Assembly (NCBI RefSeq): GCF_001595965.1
Contig: NZ_LOJI01000005.1
Span: 1 to 64,000 of the forward strand
Reading direction: 5' to 3'
From: Polynucleobacter yangtzensis
GTDB taxonomy: Bacteria; Pseudomonadota; Gammaproteobacteria; Burkholderiales; Burkholderiaceae
Length of the DNA stretch: 64,000 nucleotides
In this document: positions 33,093-42,783 of the stretch, piece by piece
Layout of the letters: each line of letters begins with the position of its first letter
Position numbering within the stretch: the first letter of the stretch is position 1
Notes under the pieces: generated by a model
What the model was told of the DNA's origin: nothing
Database searches by the model: none
What the model saw: only the letters and a program-made list of their open reading frames with translations
Made by a program: the position numbers and the translations under genes

Positions 33093-35012
33093 ATGGATGA
33101 CAGTTTAATAAAGGCATTATCGTTTTTCTACTCTATTCACCAACCTATCAATTTGCTTAAATTTTCAGCATTAGACTTTTCTAAATTCGGTATCGCGCTG
33201 ACAGTCACTTTCTTGGTTGGCTGCGCAACGCAGACTCAGCAATTGAAGATGAATGAATCTAAGGAGCCGTTCAAAAACGGAGACTTGCAGAACACTGCGG
33301 CTGTCATTCAGAGTGCATTCAAAGATAAAAATACCCTCTACTATATGGAGATGGGTGAGGTGCAGCGCTTACAGGGTCCTTCTCAGATCCCAAGTAGCAC
33401 ACAAAACCTATTGGCAGCCGACCAATTGGTAAGTCGTTGGGAGCTAACGACTAGTGACAAATTGAGACGCTCTTTTTCAGGGGCTAGCTCCTATGTTTTG
33501 TCTGAAGGTTTTAGTAGTGAGTACGACCCCAAGCCTTATGAAGTGACTTTGTTAAGTCAGACCTTAGCTTTAAATCATCTCTCACAAGGTCGTTGGGATG
33601 ACGCCATGGTAGAGGCGAAAAAGATGGCTCAGCGCGAGAAGGTGATTGAAGAGCTTATTCAAAGCAAGGTCACTGCAGTATCTAAAGTAGAGCGTGATCA
33701 ACAAGCCAATCCAAATACTCAAGCCGCTACCAGTCGCATTGAAAACATCAGCGGCTATCCAATTAATTTATTGGATGATGAAGAAACGCGTAGCCTCAAG
33801 AACTCTTATCAAAATCCAGCAGCGTATTACTTGTCAGGCTTTATTCATGAGTCACAAGGTGAAGCTAGTTTGGCTGCTCCAGGATATCGCCTTGCAATTG
33901 AGTTGCGCCCACAAGTTAATTTCTTTAAAACCAGTATTGCTAAGTTAGATTCAAATATTGCTAATCGCAGTAAAAAATCTTTTGCTGATACCTTGATCGT
34001 GATTGATACAGGGTATATGCCTAAAATTATTCCTTATCAAATTAGCCAAACATTTAATATCGGTGGCAATTCAAAGCTCATCACCTTAACTTTCCCTGTG
34101 ATTGAAAAATCTACTGAGCGTTTTAGACCTTCATTGATTCAGTTAGGTGATAGGGTAGCTAACCCTGAGTTGGTTGCGAATATTGATGCCATGGCTCGCA
34201 AGAACTTACGTGATGAGATGCCGGCTTATGTCTTAAGAGCTTCTTCAAGAGCGTTAGTATCACTGACTGCGCAATATGCAGCAGATCGTGCCGCTCAACA
34301 AGCCGCCAATCAGCGCAATCAGAATAACCAAAACAATGGCACTGCCGCTCTTATTGGGGCTATTGCCGGAATGATCACAGGATATGGTTTGCAAGCCATC
34401 AATGTGACCGATGTGCGCCACTGGTCAACATTACCAGCTCAAACGTATATGGCCAGAATGGGATTGCCAATTGGCCCCACCGTTCTTAAATACACTTTGC
34501 CATCTGGTGTAACAGCGTCACAAACAGTCAATTTGGTTGGTGGGTATAACGTGGTCTACATTCGGATGTTCAGAAATAAAGCTACAGTGCTCACCTCAAA
34601 TGATCCCGCAGCTCTGCCACCCAAACCAACTGATCCTGCTGCCGTCATAAACACTGCTACTCCACTTCCAGTTACAACCTCAGTTGTTGCTACCACCGCT
34701 CCTATGCCTGCATTAATAGAATCTAATCCACCCGAAGGTACCTTTGCTGGATTCAAAAAGTTGCTGGGTGGCTTTCAGGACCCAAAACCTGAGGAGTCAG
34801 CACCAGAGTTGCCGGCGCCTACCGTAAGTAAAGCAACTGTTTCTTCGCCTGCTGTAGCTCAGCCGTCGACGCCAACTCCAGCACCAGCATCAAACCCCAA
34901 TCCCACCTCGGCTCCCGCTCCTTCTGAGACCCCCGCAAGCAGTAATATAGAAGGGGTGAGGCCGTATGAGCCACCCAATCTGCTAAACAGCTTTCAGCAG
35001 CTTTTTAATTAG
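33093..35012 (+). CDS. COG3014-family lipoprotein
   Basis: A 639-residue lipoprotein; the signal peptide lipobox is FLVGC (C44), after a longer than usual leader. Residues about 55-330 fit the COG3014 family. A glycine-zipper-like helix (ALIGAIAGMITGYG, about residues 418-431) follows an Asn/Gln-rich stretch, and the C-terminal 110 residues are Pro/Ala/Ser-rich and unordered. The next genes are YcfL- and LpoB-like, so it probably works on the cell wall or its synthases. Exact function is unknown. Confidence 0.75.
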   Translation: MDDSLIKALSFFYSIHQPINLLKFSALDFSKFGIALTVTFLVGCATQTQQLKMNESKEPFKNGDLQNTAAVIQSAFKDKNTLYYMEMGEVQRLQGPSQIPSSTQNLLAADQLVSRWELTTSDKLRRSFSGASSYVLSEGFSSEYDPKPYEVTLLSQTLALNHLSQGRWDDAMVEAKKMAQREKVIEELIQSKVTAVSKVERDQQANPNTQAATSRIENISGYPINLLDDEETRSLKNSYQNPAAYYLSGFIHESQGEASLAAPGYRLAIELRPQVNFFKTSIAKLDSNIANRSKKSFADTLIVIDTGYMPKIIPYQISQTFNIGGNSKLITLTFPVIEKSTERFRPSLIQLGDRVANPELVANIDAMARKNLRDEMPAYVLRASSRALVSLTAQYAADRAAQQAANQRNQNNQNNGTAALIGAIAGMITGYGLQAINVTDVRHWSTLPAQTYMARMGLPIGPTVLKYTLPSGVTASQTVNLVGGYNVVYIRMFRNKATVLTSNDPAALPPKPTDPAAVINTATPLPVTTSVVATTAPMPALIESNPPEGTFAGFKKLLGGFQDPKPEESAPELPAPTVSKATVSSPAVAQPSTPTPAPASNPNPTSAPAPSETPASSNIEGVRPYEPPNLLNSFQQLFN

Positions 35013-35023
35013 GAAAGACCTCG

Positions 35024-35380
35024 ATGAATAAGTACCTTGCCATTCTTCTGATTGCACTTGCACTAGCGGCTTGTAGCTCAACACCATCCATGAAGGATAT
35101 GACAGTACGAATGGGTGACACGGATAGCATTCAAATTACCGATATGCGAAGTCTGGTGCGCAATGGCGTATTAACTGCACAAGTGACGATTTTGAATGAG
35201 AGTAAATCCAATCTCGTTTCTTATCGCTTCAAATGGCTTGGTAAAAACGGTATGGCAGTGACGGATGAAGAAGCATGGAAACCTGTGACAGTTGGCAAAG
35301 GTCAGACGACCGTTATTATGGGTATAGCCCCAACGCCAGATGCTACTGACTTTCGTTTTGAGTTAAACCAATACAAATAA
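35024..35380 (+). CDS. YcfL-family lipoprotein
   Basis: A 118-residue DUF1425/YcfL protein with a lipobox at C17 (ALAAC). The mature part holds the motif TAQVTILNESKSNLVSYRFKWL, typical of the family's beta sandwich. It starts 11 bases after the COG3014 gene with AGGAAAGA upstream. In enterobacteria ycfL neighbours lpoB, so the cluster is likely linked to peptidoglycan synthesis. Confidence 0.8.
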   Translation: MNKYLAILLIALALAACSSTPSMKDMTVRMGDTDSIQITDMRSLVRNGVLTAQVTILNESKSNLVSYRFKWLGKNGMAVTDEEAWKPVTVGKGQTTVIMGIAPTPDATDFRFELNQYK

Positions 35381-35414
35381 AACACCTTATTGAAGATATT
35401 AGGACTGATTGAAA

Positions 35415-36005
35415 ATGACTATGAATACCAAAACTATCCATTTATCCGCCATTGTTTTATCTGTAGCTGCTCTAGCTGCTTGCTCAGGACCACAAGTGCG
35501 TTACGGCGATGCCAAAGCTGTTGAGACAGTCAATGCAAATTATGGATCTACTGATCTGCAGATGATTGCCGAGGCAATGACAAGATCATTGCTACAGTCC
35601 AAAGCAATCTCTGGAAGCAAGGATGCTCCAATTGTGACCTTGGCAGACGTGAAGAATAAGACTTCTGAATATATTGATACGCGCGTGATTACCGATAAGA
35701 TCCGCACGCAATTGATGAAGAGTGGTCAAGTACGTTTTGCCGTTAGTGTCTCTGAAATGCAAAATCAAACAGAAGAGCTAAAGCGCCAGAATCAGTCAGG
35801 CCTTTATAAGAACAGCACAATTGCCAAAACTGGCAATATGCAAGGCGCTCAATACCGTATTGAGGGATCGATTGCTTCTATTGTGAAGAATACGAAGGAT
35901 GTAAAAGATGTTTATTACGTCTTTAATCTGAATCTCATTAATAACGAATCTGGTCTGCTTGAGTGGGCTGATGAAAAAGAGATTCGTAAGACTGCAACGC
36001 GCTAA
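35415..36005 (+). CDS. lpoB: LpoB-like penicillin-binding-protein activator
   Basis: A 196-residue lipoprotein (lipobox LAAC at C23). Family features include IVTLADVKNKTSEYIDTRVITDKIRTQL, the helix near the start of the domain and the GAQYRIEGSIASI strand. In E. coli, LpoB reaches through the peptidoglycan to activate PBP1b. I prefer ATG 35415; a TTG at 35409 is closer to an AGGA site and remains possible. It overlaps neither neighbour and sits 34 bases after YcfL. Confidence 0.78.
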   Translation: MTMNTKTIHLSAIVLSVAALAACSGPQVRYGDAKAVETVNANYGSTDLQMIAEAMTRSLLQSKAISGSKDAPIVTLADVKNKTSEYIDTRVITDKIRTQLMKSGQVRFAVSVSEMQNQTEELKRQNQSGLYKNSTIAKTGNMQGAQYRIEGSIASIVKNTKDVKDVYYVFNLNLINNESGLLEWADEKEIRKTATR

Positions 36006-36033
36006 TGCATCACACAATACAGTAGAGGATTGA

Positions 36034-37089
36034 ATGTTATTAAATAAAAGTACCTTATTGGCTTGTGCAAGTGTTGGCCTAGTCTTCTTGGCTGGCTGCG
36101 CTACTAAGCCGCCTGCTCCAAGTGCGGAATCGGCGATCATTGGTCAAAGGCCCGCTGATCCACCTAAGAATCCAGTCATTAATGCCGAGGCTCTTAAAGC
36201 TGATTCGAAATCTATTGCTGTGACGGATATCTACTTCAAAAGAGAAGGCAAGAACTTAACCTTTATTGAAGAAACCAGAACAACTACCGGTAATAGCATC
36301 TCCTCAACTATTGTGCCAAAGACAATTGAAGTAGATGCCGATAAAGCAAATGCCTCTGCTATTACGGGCGGCGTAAATTCATCTGCGTTTCCAGTGAAGT
36401 TCACAGACCTGTCTGATCCAAAGTCTACAAGTCCTGGCACAGGTGCACCTCCAGCCCCAGTGGTCGATGCTGCGACACCAGGCTCAAGCTCATCGAGTGC
36501 AAGCACCCAAAGCATGAAGAAGTCTGGCTATCAAAGCAATAGTGAGTATGGCGAATTGCGTTACTTGGCTAACCCTATTCGTGGTTTGTTAATTAAGTCT
36601 GGCTATAAAGTAGTGCAAGCTAAGGCTACGGTAGCTACGCCCAATCAAGGGGACGAGTTCTTTGATATCGTTAAACGTATTAAGGCAGGTGATTTTGGTG
36701 ATGCGGACTATGTGCTGTATGGCGTATTAGCTGAAATTTCCAGCACAGATAATGTGGCAGATATCCCGGGTACAAAATCTACCTCACAACAGGTAACACT
36801 TGAAGTAACAGTGGACTTCAATATTGTTGACACCAAGACCTCCCAAATCGTTGCCTCATTTGTCGCTTCAGGAGAAGGCAAGGACGTTCAGATCGACGGC
36901 AGAGATACTGGTCACAAACCAAGTAACGCAAAGCTAATGAAGTTAGCTTCTTTGGATTTGGCGGAAGATGTCCGCAAGCATTTGGCTGATCAAAACTTTA
37001 TTACCAATAACCCTGGATCTCCAGGGCAGCAGCGTAATCTAAAGAGACGTTTAGATGATGATGCTTCTACTTTAAAGGTTTATAAGTAA
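36034..37089 (+). CDS. Uncharacterised lipoprotein, last gene of the LpoB operon
   Basis: A 351-residue lipoprotein with lipobox FLAGC (C22). A serine/proline-rich linker (about 135-165) is followed by a C-terminal half with EFFDIVKRIKAGDFGDADYVLYGVLAEIS and VDFNIVDTKTSQIVASFVASGEGK, which has the look of a CsgG/LpoB-like alpha-beta repeat. A role with LpoB in the wall is a reasonable inference. The operon ends in the hairpin at 37103-37122. Confidence 0.68.
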   Translation: MLLNKSTLLACASVGLVFLAGCATKPPAPSAESAIIGQRPADPPKNPVINAEALKADSKSIAVTDIYFKREGKNLTFIEETRTTTGNSISSTIVPKTIEVDADKANASAITGGVNSSAFPVKFTDLSDPKSTSPGTGAPPAPVVDAATPGSSSSSASTQSMKKSGYQSNSEYGELRYLANPIRGLLIKSGYKVVQAKATVATPNQGDEFFDIVKRIKAGDFGDADYVLYGVLAEISSTDNVADIPGTKSTSQQVTLEVTVDFNIVDTKTSQIVASFVASGEGKDVQIDGRDTGHKPSNAKLMKLASLDLAEDVRKHLADQNFITNNPGSPGQQRNLKRRLDDDASTLKVYK

Positions 37090-37102
37090 CAGAGCAGAAA
37101 CG

Positions 37103-37122
37103 TAAAAGGCGTAAGCCTTTTA
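37103..37122. terminator. hairpin ending the lipoprotein operon
   Basis: TAAAAGGC-gtaa-GCCTTTTA. It works in both directions and abuts the stop codon of the MATE gene on the minus strand. Confidence 0.75.
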
Positions 37123-38514
37123 TTAAACCTCTACCGGCGGATGCGTTTTTTCATAGCGCTCCGCCGTTCTTCTAAACAGGTAGAGTAAAAAGCATGCAGC
37201 CAAAGCTAAGCTTAGGCTATTCCCCGCCCAGAAGCCATTAGCACCTTGCAAGAACTCAGGCGTATTACCTAAGACATTAAAGCCCATGAGGTAGCCACCA
37301 CCAAGGCCGACGCCCCAAAGTGAGCCTGCGTAGATGACCATAGGCCAAAAAGCAATTCGGTAAGCTCGCAAAATAAATGCCGCAGTAATTTGTAGTGCAT
37401 CAAACACTTGATAAAACGCAATAAACAGGAAGAGGGGGATGGAGAATGCTTTCACTTCTGCCGGCGGATCATATAAATCGAGCAGTTGAACTCTTAAGAT
37501 CCAAACGGCAATGCCAATGCTGATGCATAGTGCAGTTGTGAAGAAGACGGAAGACCAGCCGATCTCTTCAGCGCGCTCAGGTTTATTGGCGCCAATGGAT
37601 TGAGATACTAGCGTCATCGTTGCAATCGAGAGGGAAAGTGGCACCATATAAATAACGGTCCCCATATTCGCCACAATTTGATGACCAGCCAATGCGGTAG
37701 TTCCAAGGCGAGCGATAAATAGAGACATGAAGGTGAATGAAGTCACCTCAATTAAGTAGCTAAAGCCAATGGGCGCACCGAGTTTCAGTAAAGTCCAGAT
37801 ACGGTGCCAGTTAGGCAAGCTAAAGCGCGTAAAGATCTTAAATGGCTTGTAAAAGCGGTCAAACAATACAAAGCCTAAAGTCATGAGTAGCCATGACCAA
37901 TTGATGATTACAGTGGCAACTGCGCAACCAGGACCACCCATGCCCTCAATACCTAAGCCGCCATAAATAAAGAGCAGATTGAGGGGTAATTTAAGTGCTA
38001 GGCCGATGATTTGCACTACTGTAATCACGGTAGGGCGAGACACTGCATTGTGAAGCGCCATCAGGACGCGCATTCCCATGCTGGCAGGTAAGCCGATTGC
38101 CAAGATATTGAGATATAGCTTTGCCTTGCCTTCAATGGCAGCATTCATCTGCGAGATAGCAAGTAAATGATCTGCATTGAGCAAAATGAAGCAACCTAAA
38201 ACGCTCAGCCCTAAAGCGAGCCAGGTTGCTTGACGAACCTCTTCGCCGATTTCTGAAAACCGTTTAGCGCCGAATAGTTGACCTGCAATTGGTGCAAGTG
38301 CAGAAATCACACCCGTTAAGCCAACATAAATACTAATGAAGATGGCCGAAGCCATTGCGAGTGCTGCTAAGTCATCAGCTGAGTAGCGCGCTGTCATTGC
38401 CGTATCTAGAACGCCAAAAGCAATAACTGCTAGTTGCCCAATAAGTAATGGTCCAGCCAGTTTTAGTAAGGAGGGGATATCCTCGCGCAGGCGCGATAAC
38501 TTAAAATGCAGCAC
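37123..38514 (-). CDS. MATE-family multidrug/toxin exporter
   Basis: A 463-residue inner-membrane antiporter with about twelve helices in two halves. KLAGPLLIGQLAVIAFGVLDTAM is the N-terminal MATE motif, and the second half starts near GAPIGFSYLIEVTSF. It likely exports drugs or metabolites with Na+ or H+. Directly downstream (three bases) of the ArnT-like gene, on the same strand. Confidence 0.88.
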   Translation of the reverse strand: MLHFKLSRLREDIPSLLKLAGPLLIGQLAVIAFGVLDTAMTARYSADDLAALAMASAIFISIYVGLTGVISALAPIAGQLFGAKRFSEIGEEVRQATWLALGLSVLGCFILLNADHLLAISQMNAAIEGKAKLYLNILAIGLPASMGMRVLMALHNAVSRPTVITVVQIIGLALKLPLNLLFIYGGLGIEGMGGPGCAVATVIINWSWLLMTLGFVLFDRFYKPFKIFTRFSLPNWHRIWTLLKLGAPIGFSYLIEVTSFTFMSLFIARLGTTALAGHQIVANMGTVIYMVPLSLSIATMTLVSQSIGANKPERAEEIGWSSVFFTTALCISIGIAVWILRVQLLDLYDPPAEVKAFSIPLFLFIAFYQVFDALQITAAFILRAYRIAFWPMVIYAGSLWGVGLGGGYLMGFNVLGNTPEFLQGANGFWAGNSLSLALAACFLLYLFRRTAERYEKTHPPVEV

Positions 38515-38517
38515 GAT

Positions 38518-40236
38518 TTATTCTGGGATAACTTCGTAAAGACGCAAGCGCTCGTCGCGGTCAGCGGCACGACGATCTTCCCATAGTAGAGTGAGCTTCT
38601 TATTGTTCAATTGAGCGTAGGCTTTTGCCTCGGATTGGCTGTGGGTTAGCATCCAAGGGCAATTCGGATCATCGCGCAGGTTTAGTTTGGAGAAGTATTC
38701 AAAAGAGGCTAGCTGAGCAAAACCGAGATTGCTGGTATCAACGCAGCCGCCCCCTGAAGGAACCATTTGCACTAAACGCGCAGAAACATGACGATAGGTT
38801 TTAGCATAGTTAATGGTGGGTAGCCAGAGAGTCATTAATAAGACCCACATGAGTGTTGTGCCTGATGCTGAGATAATGAGGCAGCGCCAAATTTCTTTTG
38901 GAGCGCGAGAAGTTCTCCAGCGAACAACTACAAGCCAGACGCCTGTAATAACGAGCGCCACAATGAATGCCAGAACATTAAATTGACTCTCAAATCCCGG
39001 TAGTAGGCGCGCAATATTTGCCGCAGTAGATTCTGGATACCCAGTGACTTTTGCCAACCAAATAATCCAGATGGCTAGAGCGATGAGCGTAAAGCTAAAC
39101 ATCGCAAACCAATCAATAAAGCTAATCACGCTACGCTTCAGAACGGGTAGGCTAAATGCAGCAATGATAGAAAGACTCGGAATTAAGATCATCAAGTCAT
39201 GCTCATTCGCCTCTAGGCGGAATAGAACATAAATCAAGCTACCAATAAATAAACTCAATGGGATGGCGAGGTGTGGAGCGCGCCAGGCACCGGCTTCTTT
39301 AGTGCGACCCCAGTGAGCAAGTGAAACGATTGCAAGTGGCCAGACAGGCCAAGCGTAAGCCCAGAAGTTCACGCTTAAGAATCCTAGAGATTCGATAGAT
39401 GGAGTAGCGCGCATTTCTGGCATGTTGCGCCAACCTTCTTCAGCAATATGTCGCCACTGTGGTGAAAGATCACTTAAGTACCAAACCAAAGGCCAAATTG
39501 CAAAACCAATTAAACCTAAGACAGTGCTAGTAAGTGTCCAGCGAAAGCGCAACTTTGCATTGCTAGCAATGACCGCAATAATAGTTGAGCTAACAATGAT
39601 TAAGCTCAAGGTAAGGTTGCTTGATAGTGCGACGATGGCAATACCAAGACCAGTCCATAAACCACCTTGCCATGGTTTATCTAAGCCACGCACAGTCCCA
39701 TAAAGAACAATACTGATACCCATCAGTTGCGCCATCATTGGCGTTGTCTCGTGGGCACGCTGAGCTAGACCTACGCAAGCTAAGAAGATGAGTAGAGCGC
39801 CATCGGCCAAGGTCATGCCGTAGCTCTTCAAATCTGGCTGACCGCCAACAGCTAGCGCCATTGGTTGCACTTCACGACGACGACCTAATAAATAGGTTGC
39901 ATACCAAATAGCTAATGCAGCAGCAAAGAAGCAGATTGCGGAATACAAACGAGCAGCATTAGCAGCGCCAATGAGCGGACCAAACCATTTAATGAGGGTT
40001 GCCCCAATCCAGTAGGGCAGTGGTGTACCAAGTGAGATGTCGCGACCAGCTAAATGCGGGACTATCCAGTCGATAGAGTCGCCGCGAAAGAGTGTCCACA
40101 TGCCACCAAAGCCAATAGCATCTTCGTTTTTCCAGGGATCCCGAAAGAAGAGGCCAGCAAAACCATAAACCAAAGTCAGCGCAAAAATAATAATGCGCGG
40201 AATGGATTTAGTGGCAGCGGCGGTAAGTTTGACCAT
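38518..40236 (-). CDS. ArnT/glycosyltransferase-39-like membrane protein
   Basis: A 572-residue protein with about twelve helices. LFFRDPWKNEDAIGFG resembles the RDxW..DE catalytic segment of undecaprenyl-phosphate glycosyltransferases (ArnT, GT39/GT83), with D and E in the first periplasmic loop. The rest of the protein is hydrophobic with a final soluble domain. It may transfer a sugar from a lipid carrier to lipid A or protein; the acceptor is unknown. Confidence 0.72.
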   Translation of the reverse strand: MVKLTAAATKSIPRIIIFALTLVYGFAGLFFRDPWKNEDAIGFGGMWTLFRGDSIDWIVPHLAGRDISLGTPLPYWIGATLIKWFGPLIGAANAARLYSAICFFAAALAIWYATYLLGRRREVQPMALAVGGQPDLKSYGMTLADGALLIFLACVGLAQRAHETTPMMAQLMGISIVLYGTVRGLDKPWQGGLWTGLGIAIVALSSNLTLSLIIVSSTIIAVIASNAKLRFRWTLTSTVLGLIGFAIWPLVWYLSDLSPQWRHIAEEGWRNMPEMRATPSIESLGFLSVNFWAYAWPVWPLAIVSLAHWGRTKEAGAWRAPHLAIPLSLFIGSLIYVLFRLEANEHDLMILIPSLSIIAAFSLPVLKRSVISFIDWFAMFSFTLIALAIWIIWLAKVTGYPESTAANIARLLPGFESQFNVLAFIVALVITGVWLVVVRWRTSRAPKEIWRCLIISASGTTLMWVLLMTLWLPTINYAKTYRHVSARLVQMVPSGGGCVDTSNLGFAQLASFEYFSKLNLRDDPNCPWMLTHSQSEAKAYAQLNNKKLTLLWEDRRAADRDERLRLYEVIPE

Positions 40237-40250
40237 GTGTGCAGTTCAAA

Positions 40251-40276
40251 ATAAAAAAGGCAGCAAACGCTGCCTT
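40251..40276 (-). terminator. intrinsic terminator after rpmE2
   Basis: AAGGCAGC (40257-40264), loop AAAC, GCTGCCTT (40269-40276). On the minus strand it is followed by six T residues (complement of 40253-40258). Confidence 0.9.
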
Positions 40277-40325
40277 GATTATCTCGCAGAGCAGGTATTT
40301 CACATACCCTGCGAATAGAAGTGTA

Positions 40326-40673
40326 TTAAGCCTTCTTCTTAGCTGGCTTTTCAGCAGCTTTAGCTTCTGCAGCAGCAGCTTTTTTCTCAGCTGTTTTAGC
40401 AGCGCCATCACCGGATGCCTTAGCAACAGCCTTGGTACCGAATTTCTGACGGAATTTCTCAACACGACCAGCGGTATCCATAATTTTCTGGGTACCAGTG
40501 TAGAAAGGGTGTGATTCAGATGAAGTCTCGATCTTGGCCAATGGATATTCATTGCCATCTTCCCACTTAATGGTCTCTTTAGTAGCCATTGTGGAGCGAG
40601 TCTTGAAGCTGAAGTTGTTAGAAACGTCTACAAAGACGATTTCACGATATTCGGGGTGAATGCCAGGTTTCAT
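40326..40673 (-). CDS. rpmE2: Ribosomal protein L31, type B, with lysine/alanine-rich tail
   Basis: A 115-residue L31. It begins [20 protein letters not shown] and has no CxxC zinc motifs, so it is the zinc-independent type B (C-) form. [23 protein letters not shown] is the conserved end. About 35 extra residues, rich in Ala and Lys ([21 protein letters not shown]), follow, longer than in most type B proteins. The gene is a separate unit with its own terminator. Confidence 0.93.
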   Translation of the reverse strand: MKPGIHPEYREIVFVDVSNNFSFKTRSTMATKETIKWEDGNEYPLAKIETSSESHPFYTGTQKIMDTAGRVEKFRQKFGTKAVAKASGDGAAKTAEKKAAAAEAKAAEKPAKKKA

Positions 40674-40794
40674 TATGAGTCCTATGAGCGGGTAGCCGTT
40701 TGAGCCAAATTGACTTAAATACTTTCCCAGGTTTTAAAAGCAGTAAAGGCGAAATTATGCCATGAAATCAACAACAAAGCGCATTTTGGAGGTC

Positions 40795-40816
40795 CAAAAA
40801 GGGCCAAAAAGCCCTC
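40795..40816 (-). terminator. intrinsic terminator after rho
   Basis: On the minus strand AGGGC-tttttg-GCCCT is followed by five T residues, just after the rho stop codon (40829). Confidence 0.8.
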
Positions 40817-40828
40817 TGGACCCCTAAA

Positions 40829-42091
40829 TTAGCCTCCGCGACGCATTAAGTCGAAGAATTCGCCATTATTTTTGGTGGATTTGAGCTTATCTACGATGAA
40901 GTTCATCGCTTCGATATCGTCCATATCGGCCAGTAATTTACGCAATACCCAGATCTTCTGGAGGTTTTCAGCTTTAACCAGCAACTCTTCACGGCGGGTG
41001 CCAGATTTATTGAGGTTAATAGATGGGTAAACACGACGCTCGGCCAAACGACGCTCAAGGTGAACTTCCATATTGCCGGTACCTTTGAACTCTTCATAGA
41101 TGAGGTCATCCATGCGGCTACCAGTTTCAATCAGGGCAGTAGCGATGATGGTCAATGAACCACCTTCTTCAATATTACGTGCGGCACCGAAGAAGCGCTT
41201 AGGGCGTTGCAATGCATTTGCGTCCACACCACCAGAAAGTACTTTGCCTGATGAAGGAACTACCGTGTTGTATGCGCGAGCAAGACGAGTAATCGAGTCA
41301 AGCAAGATGATCACATCTTTACCCATCTCTACTAAACGTTTTGCTTTTTCAATCACCATCTCGGCAACTTGAACGTGACGCACAGCTGGCTCATCAAAAG
41401 TAGAGGCAACTACTTCACCGCGAACAGAGCGTTGCATTTCAGTAACTTCTTCAGGGCGCTCGTCAACGAGCAACACGATGAGAATGGCATCGGGATTGTT
41501 TGCAGAGATTGCGTGAGCAATGTGCTGCATCATCACAGTCTTACCGGATTTGGGTGACGCTACGATCAAGCCACGTTGGCCGTAACCAATAGGGGAGATC
41601 ATATCGATAATGCGGCCAGTTAAATTCTCTTCCGCCTTGATATCACGCTCTAGGCTGATCACGCGGTTCGGATGCAAAGGTGTTAAGTTCTCGAACATGA
41701 TGCGGTTCTTGAGAGCCTCTGGAGCCAAACCGTTGATCTTGTCGACCTTTACCAATGCAAAGTAACGCTCACCATCTTTCGGTGTACGTACTTCACCTTC
41801 AACGCTATCACCAGTGTGCAAGTTAAAGCGGCGGATCTGCGCAGGTGAGATATAGATGTCATCTGGAGAAGCCATATAAGAGGCTTCAGGTGAGCGCAAG
41901 AAACCAAAGCCATCAGGCAATACTTCCAAAGTGCCGTCGCCGAATACTGTTTCACCAGCCTTCGCACGTTTTTTCAGAATGGCAAACATCAATTCTTGTT
42001 TGCGCATCCGTTGTGTGTTTTCAATCTCCAAGCTAGCTGCCATTTCTAGCAGAGCGGATACGTGGAGGACTTTGAGTTCAGTTAATTGCAT
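40829..42091 (-). CDS. rho: Transcription termination factor Rho
   Basis: A 420-residue hexameric RNA helicase. The N-terminal RNA-binding part contains [23 protein letters not shown], and the ATPase core has the Walker [12 protein letters not shown] (about residues 181-191), [14 protein letters not shown] (Q- and R-loop region) and the C-terminal [11 protein letters not shown]. It stops untranslated transcripts. It is preceded by a 250-base leader, which often serves autoregulation. Confidence 0.96.
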   Translation of the reverse strand: MQLTELKVLHVSALLEMAASLEIENTQRMRKQELMFAILKKRAKAGETVFGDGTLEVLPDGFGFLRSPEASYMASPDDIYISPAQIRRFNLHTGDSVEGEVRTPKDGERYFALVKVDKINGLAPEALKNRIMFENLTPLHPNRVISLERDIKAEENLTGRIIDMISPIGYGQRGLIVASPKSGKTVMMQHIAHAISANNPDAILIVLLVDERPEEVTEMQRSVRGEVVASTFDEPAVRHVQVAEMVIEKAKRLVEMGKDVIILLDSITRLARAYNTVVPSSGKVLSGGVDANALQRPKRFFGAARNIEEGGSLTIIATALIETGSRMDDLIYEEFKGTGNMEVHLERRLAERRVYPSINLNKSGTRREELLVKAENLQKIWVLRKLLADMDDIEAMNFIVDKLKSTKNNGEFFDLMRRGG

Positions 42092-42261
42092 GTGGTTCTC
42101 GGGTGTTGGTAAAGATAAAAATGAATTAGGGAAATTTGTTTTGAGGTATCGCTGCGCTGATCAAGATCACGCAGATGTGGAAAAACAGAATTTTGGAATT
42201 TGCTAAAAGAAGGGGGAGGTAAATTGCTGGAAATCGGAGCACTGATTAGTGCGTTTGAGTA

Positions 42262-42289
42262 ATACTACACTAAAAAACGGGTCTGACAA
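42262..42289 (-). promoter_or_regulatory. possible sigma70 promoter for rho
   Basis: Reading the minus strand: -35 TTGTCA (42284-42289), 16-base spacer, -10 TAGTAT (42262-42267). Transcription would start near 42255, giving a leader of about 165 bases before the ATG (42091), in keeping with known rho leaders. It lies downstream of the trxA terminator. Confidence 0.45.
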
Positions 42290-42304
42290 CTACGGTAAAT
42301 CGGT

Positions 42305-42337
42305 AAAAACCACAGGCTCAGCGGGTGAACCTGTGGT
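42305..42337 (-). terminator. intrinsic terminator after trxA
   Basis: ACCACAGG (42309-42316) pairs with CCTGTGGT (42330-42337), and on the minus strand a T run follows. It separates trxA from rho. Confidence 0.82.
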
Positions 42338-42347
42338 CTGAGACTAT

Positions 42348-42674
42348 TTACAGATGACTATCAATAAATGCAGTCAACTGAGATTTGGCCAAAGCGCCTA
42401 CTTTTTGAGCAGCCACAGTGCCATTTTTGAAAAGGATCAGGGTAGGAATGCCGCGAATATTGAACTGGGCAGGTACGCCTTGGTTCTCATCCACGTTCAT
42501 TTTTGCGATCTGTAGCTTATCGCCGTATTCGCCAGCGAGCTCTTCCAGGATCGGACCAATCATTTTGCAAGGACCACACCACTCAGCCCAGAAGTCGAGC
42601 AGAACAGGTTTATCGGACTTGAGGACGTCTTGTTCGAAAGAGGCGTCAGTTACATATTTAATGCCGGCACTCAT
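42348..42674 (-). CDS. trxA: Thioredoxin 1
   Basis: A 108-residue thioredoxin, with the redox site W32-C33-G34-P35-C36-K37, the buried D27 and the cis-proline in RGIPTL. It reduces protein disulphides in the cytosol. Located directly upstream of rho, as in many beta- and gamma-proteobacteria. It is divergent from addB. Confidence 0.96.
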   Translation of the reverse strand: MSAGIKYVTDASFEQDVLKSDKPVLLDFWAEWCGPCKMIGPILEELAGEYGDKLQIAKMNVDENQGVPAQFNIRGIPTLILFKNGTVAAQKVGALAKSQLTAFIDSHL

Positions 42675-42783
42675 GAAAATTCCTTATTTAGACTTATTTA
42701 GCGAGTTATTTAATTATGTCGTTACAACGCTTATATTAGCAATAAGCGGAACGTTCTGCTCAAAATAGATAAATACACACTTC

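Noticed and set aside
40208-40558. Minus-strand ORF over rpmE2
   Set aside because: Out-of-frame shadow of the L31 gene.
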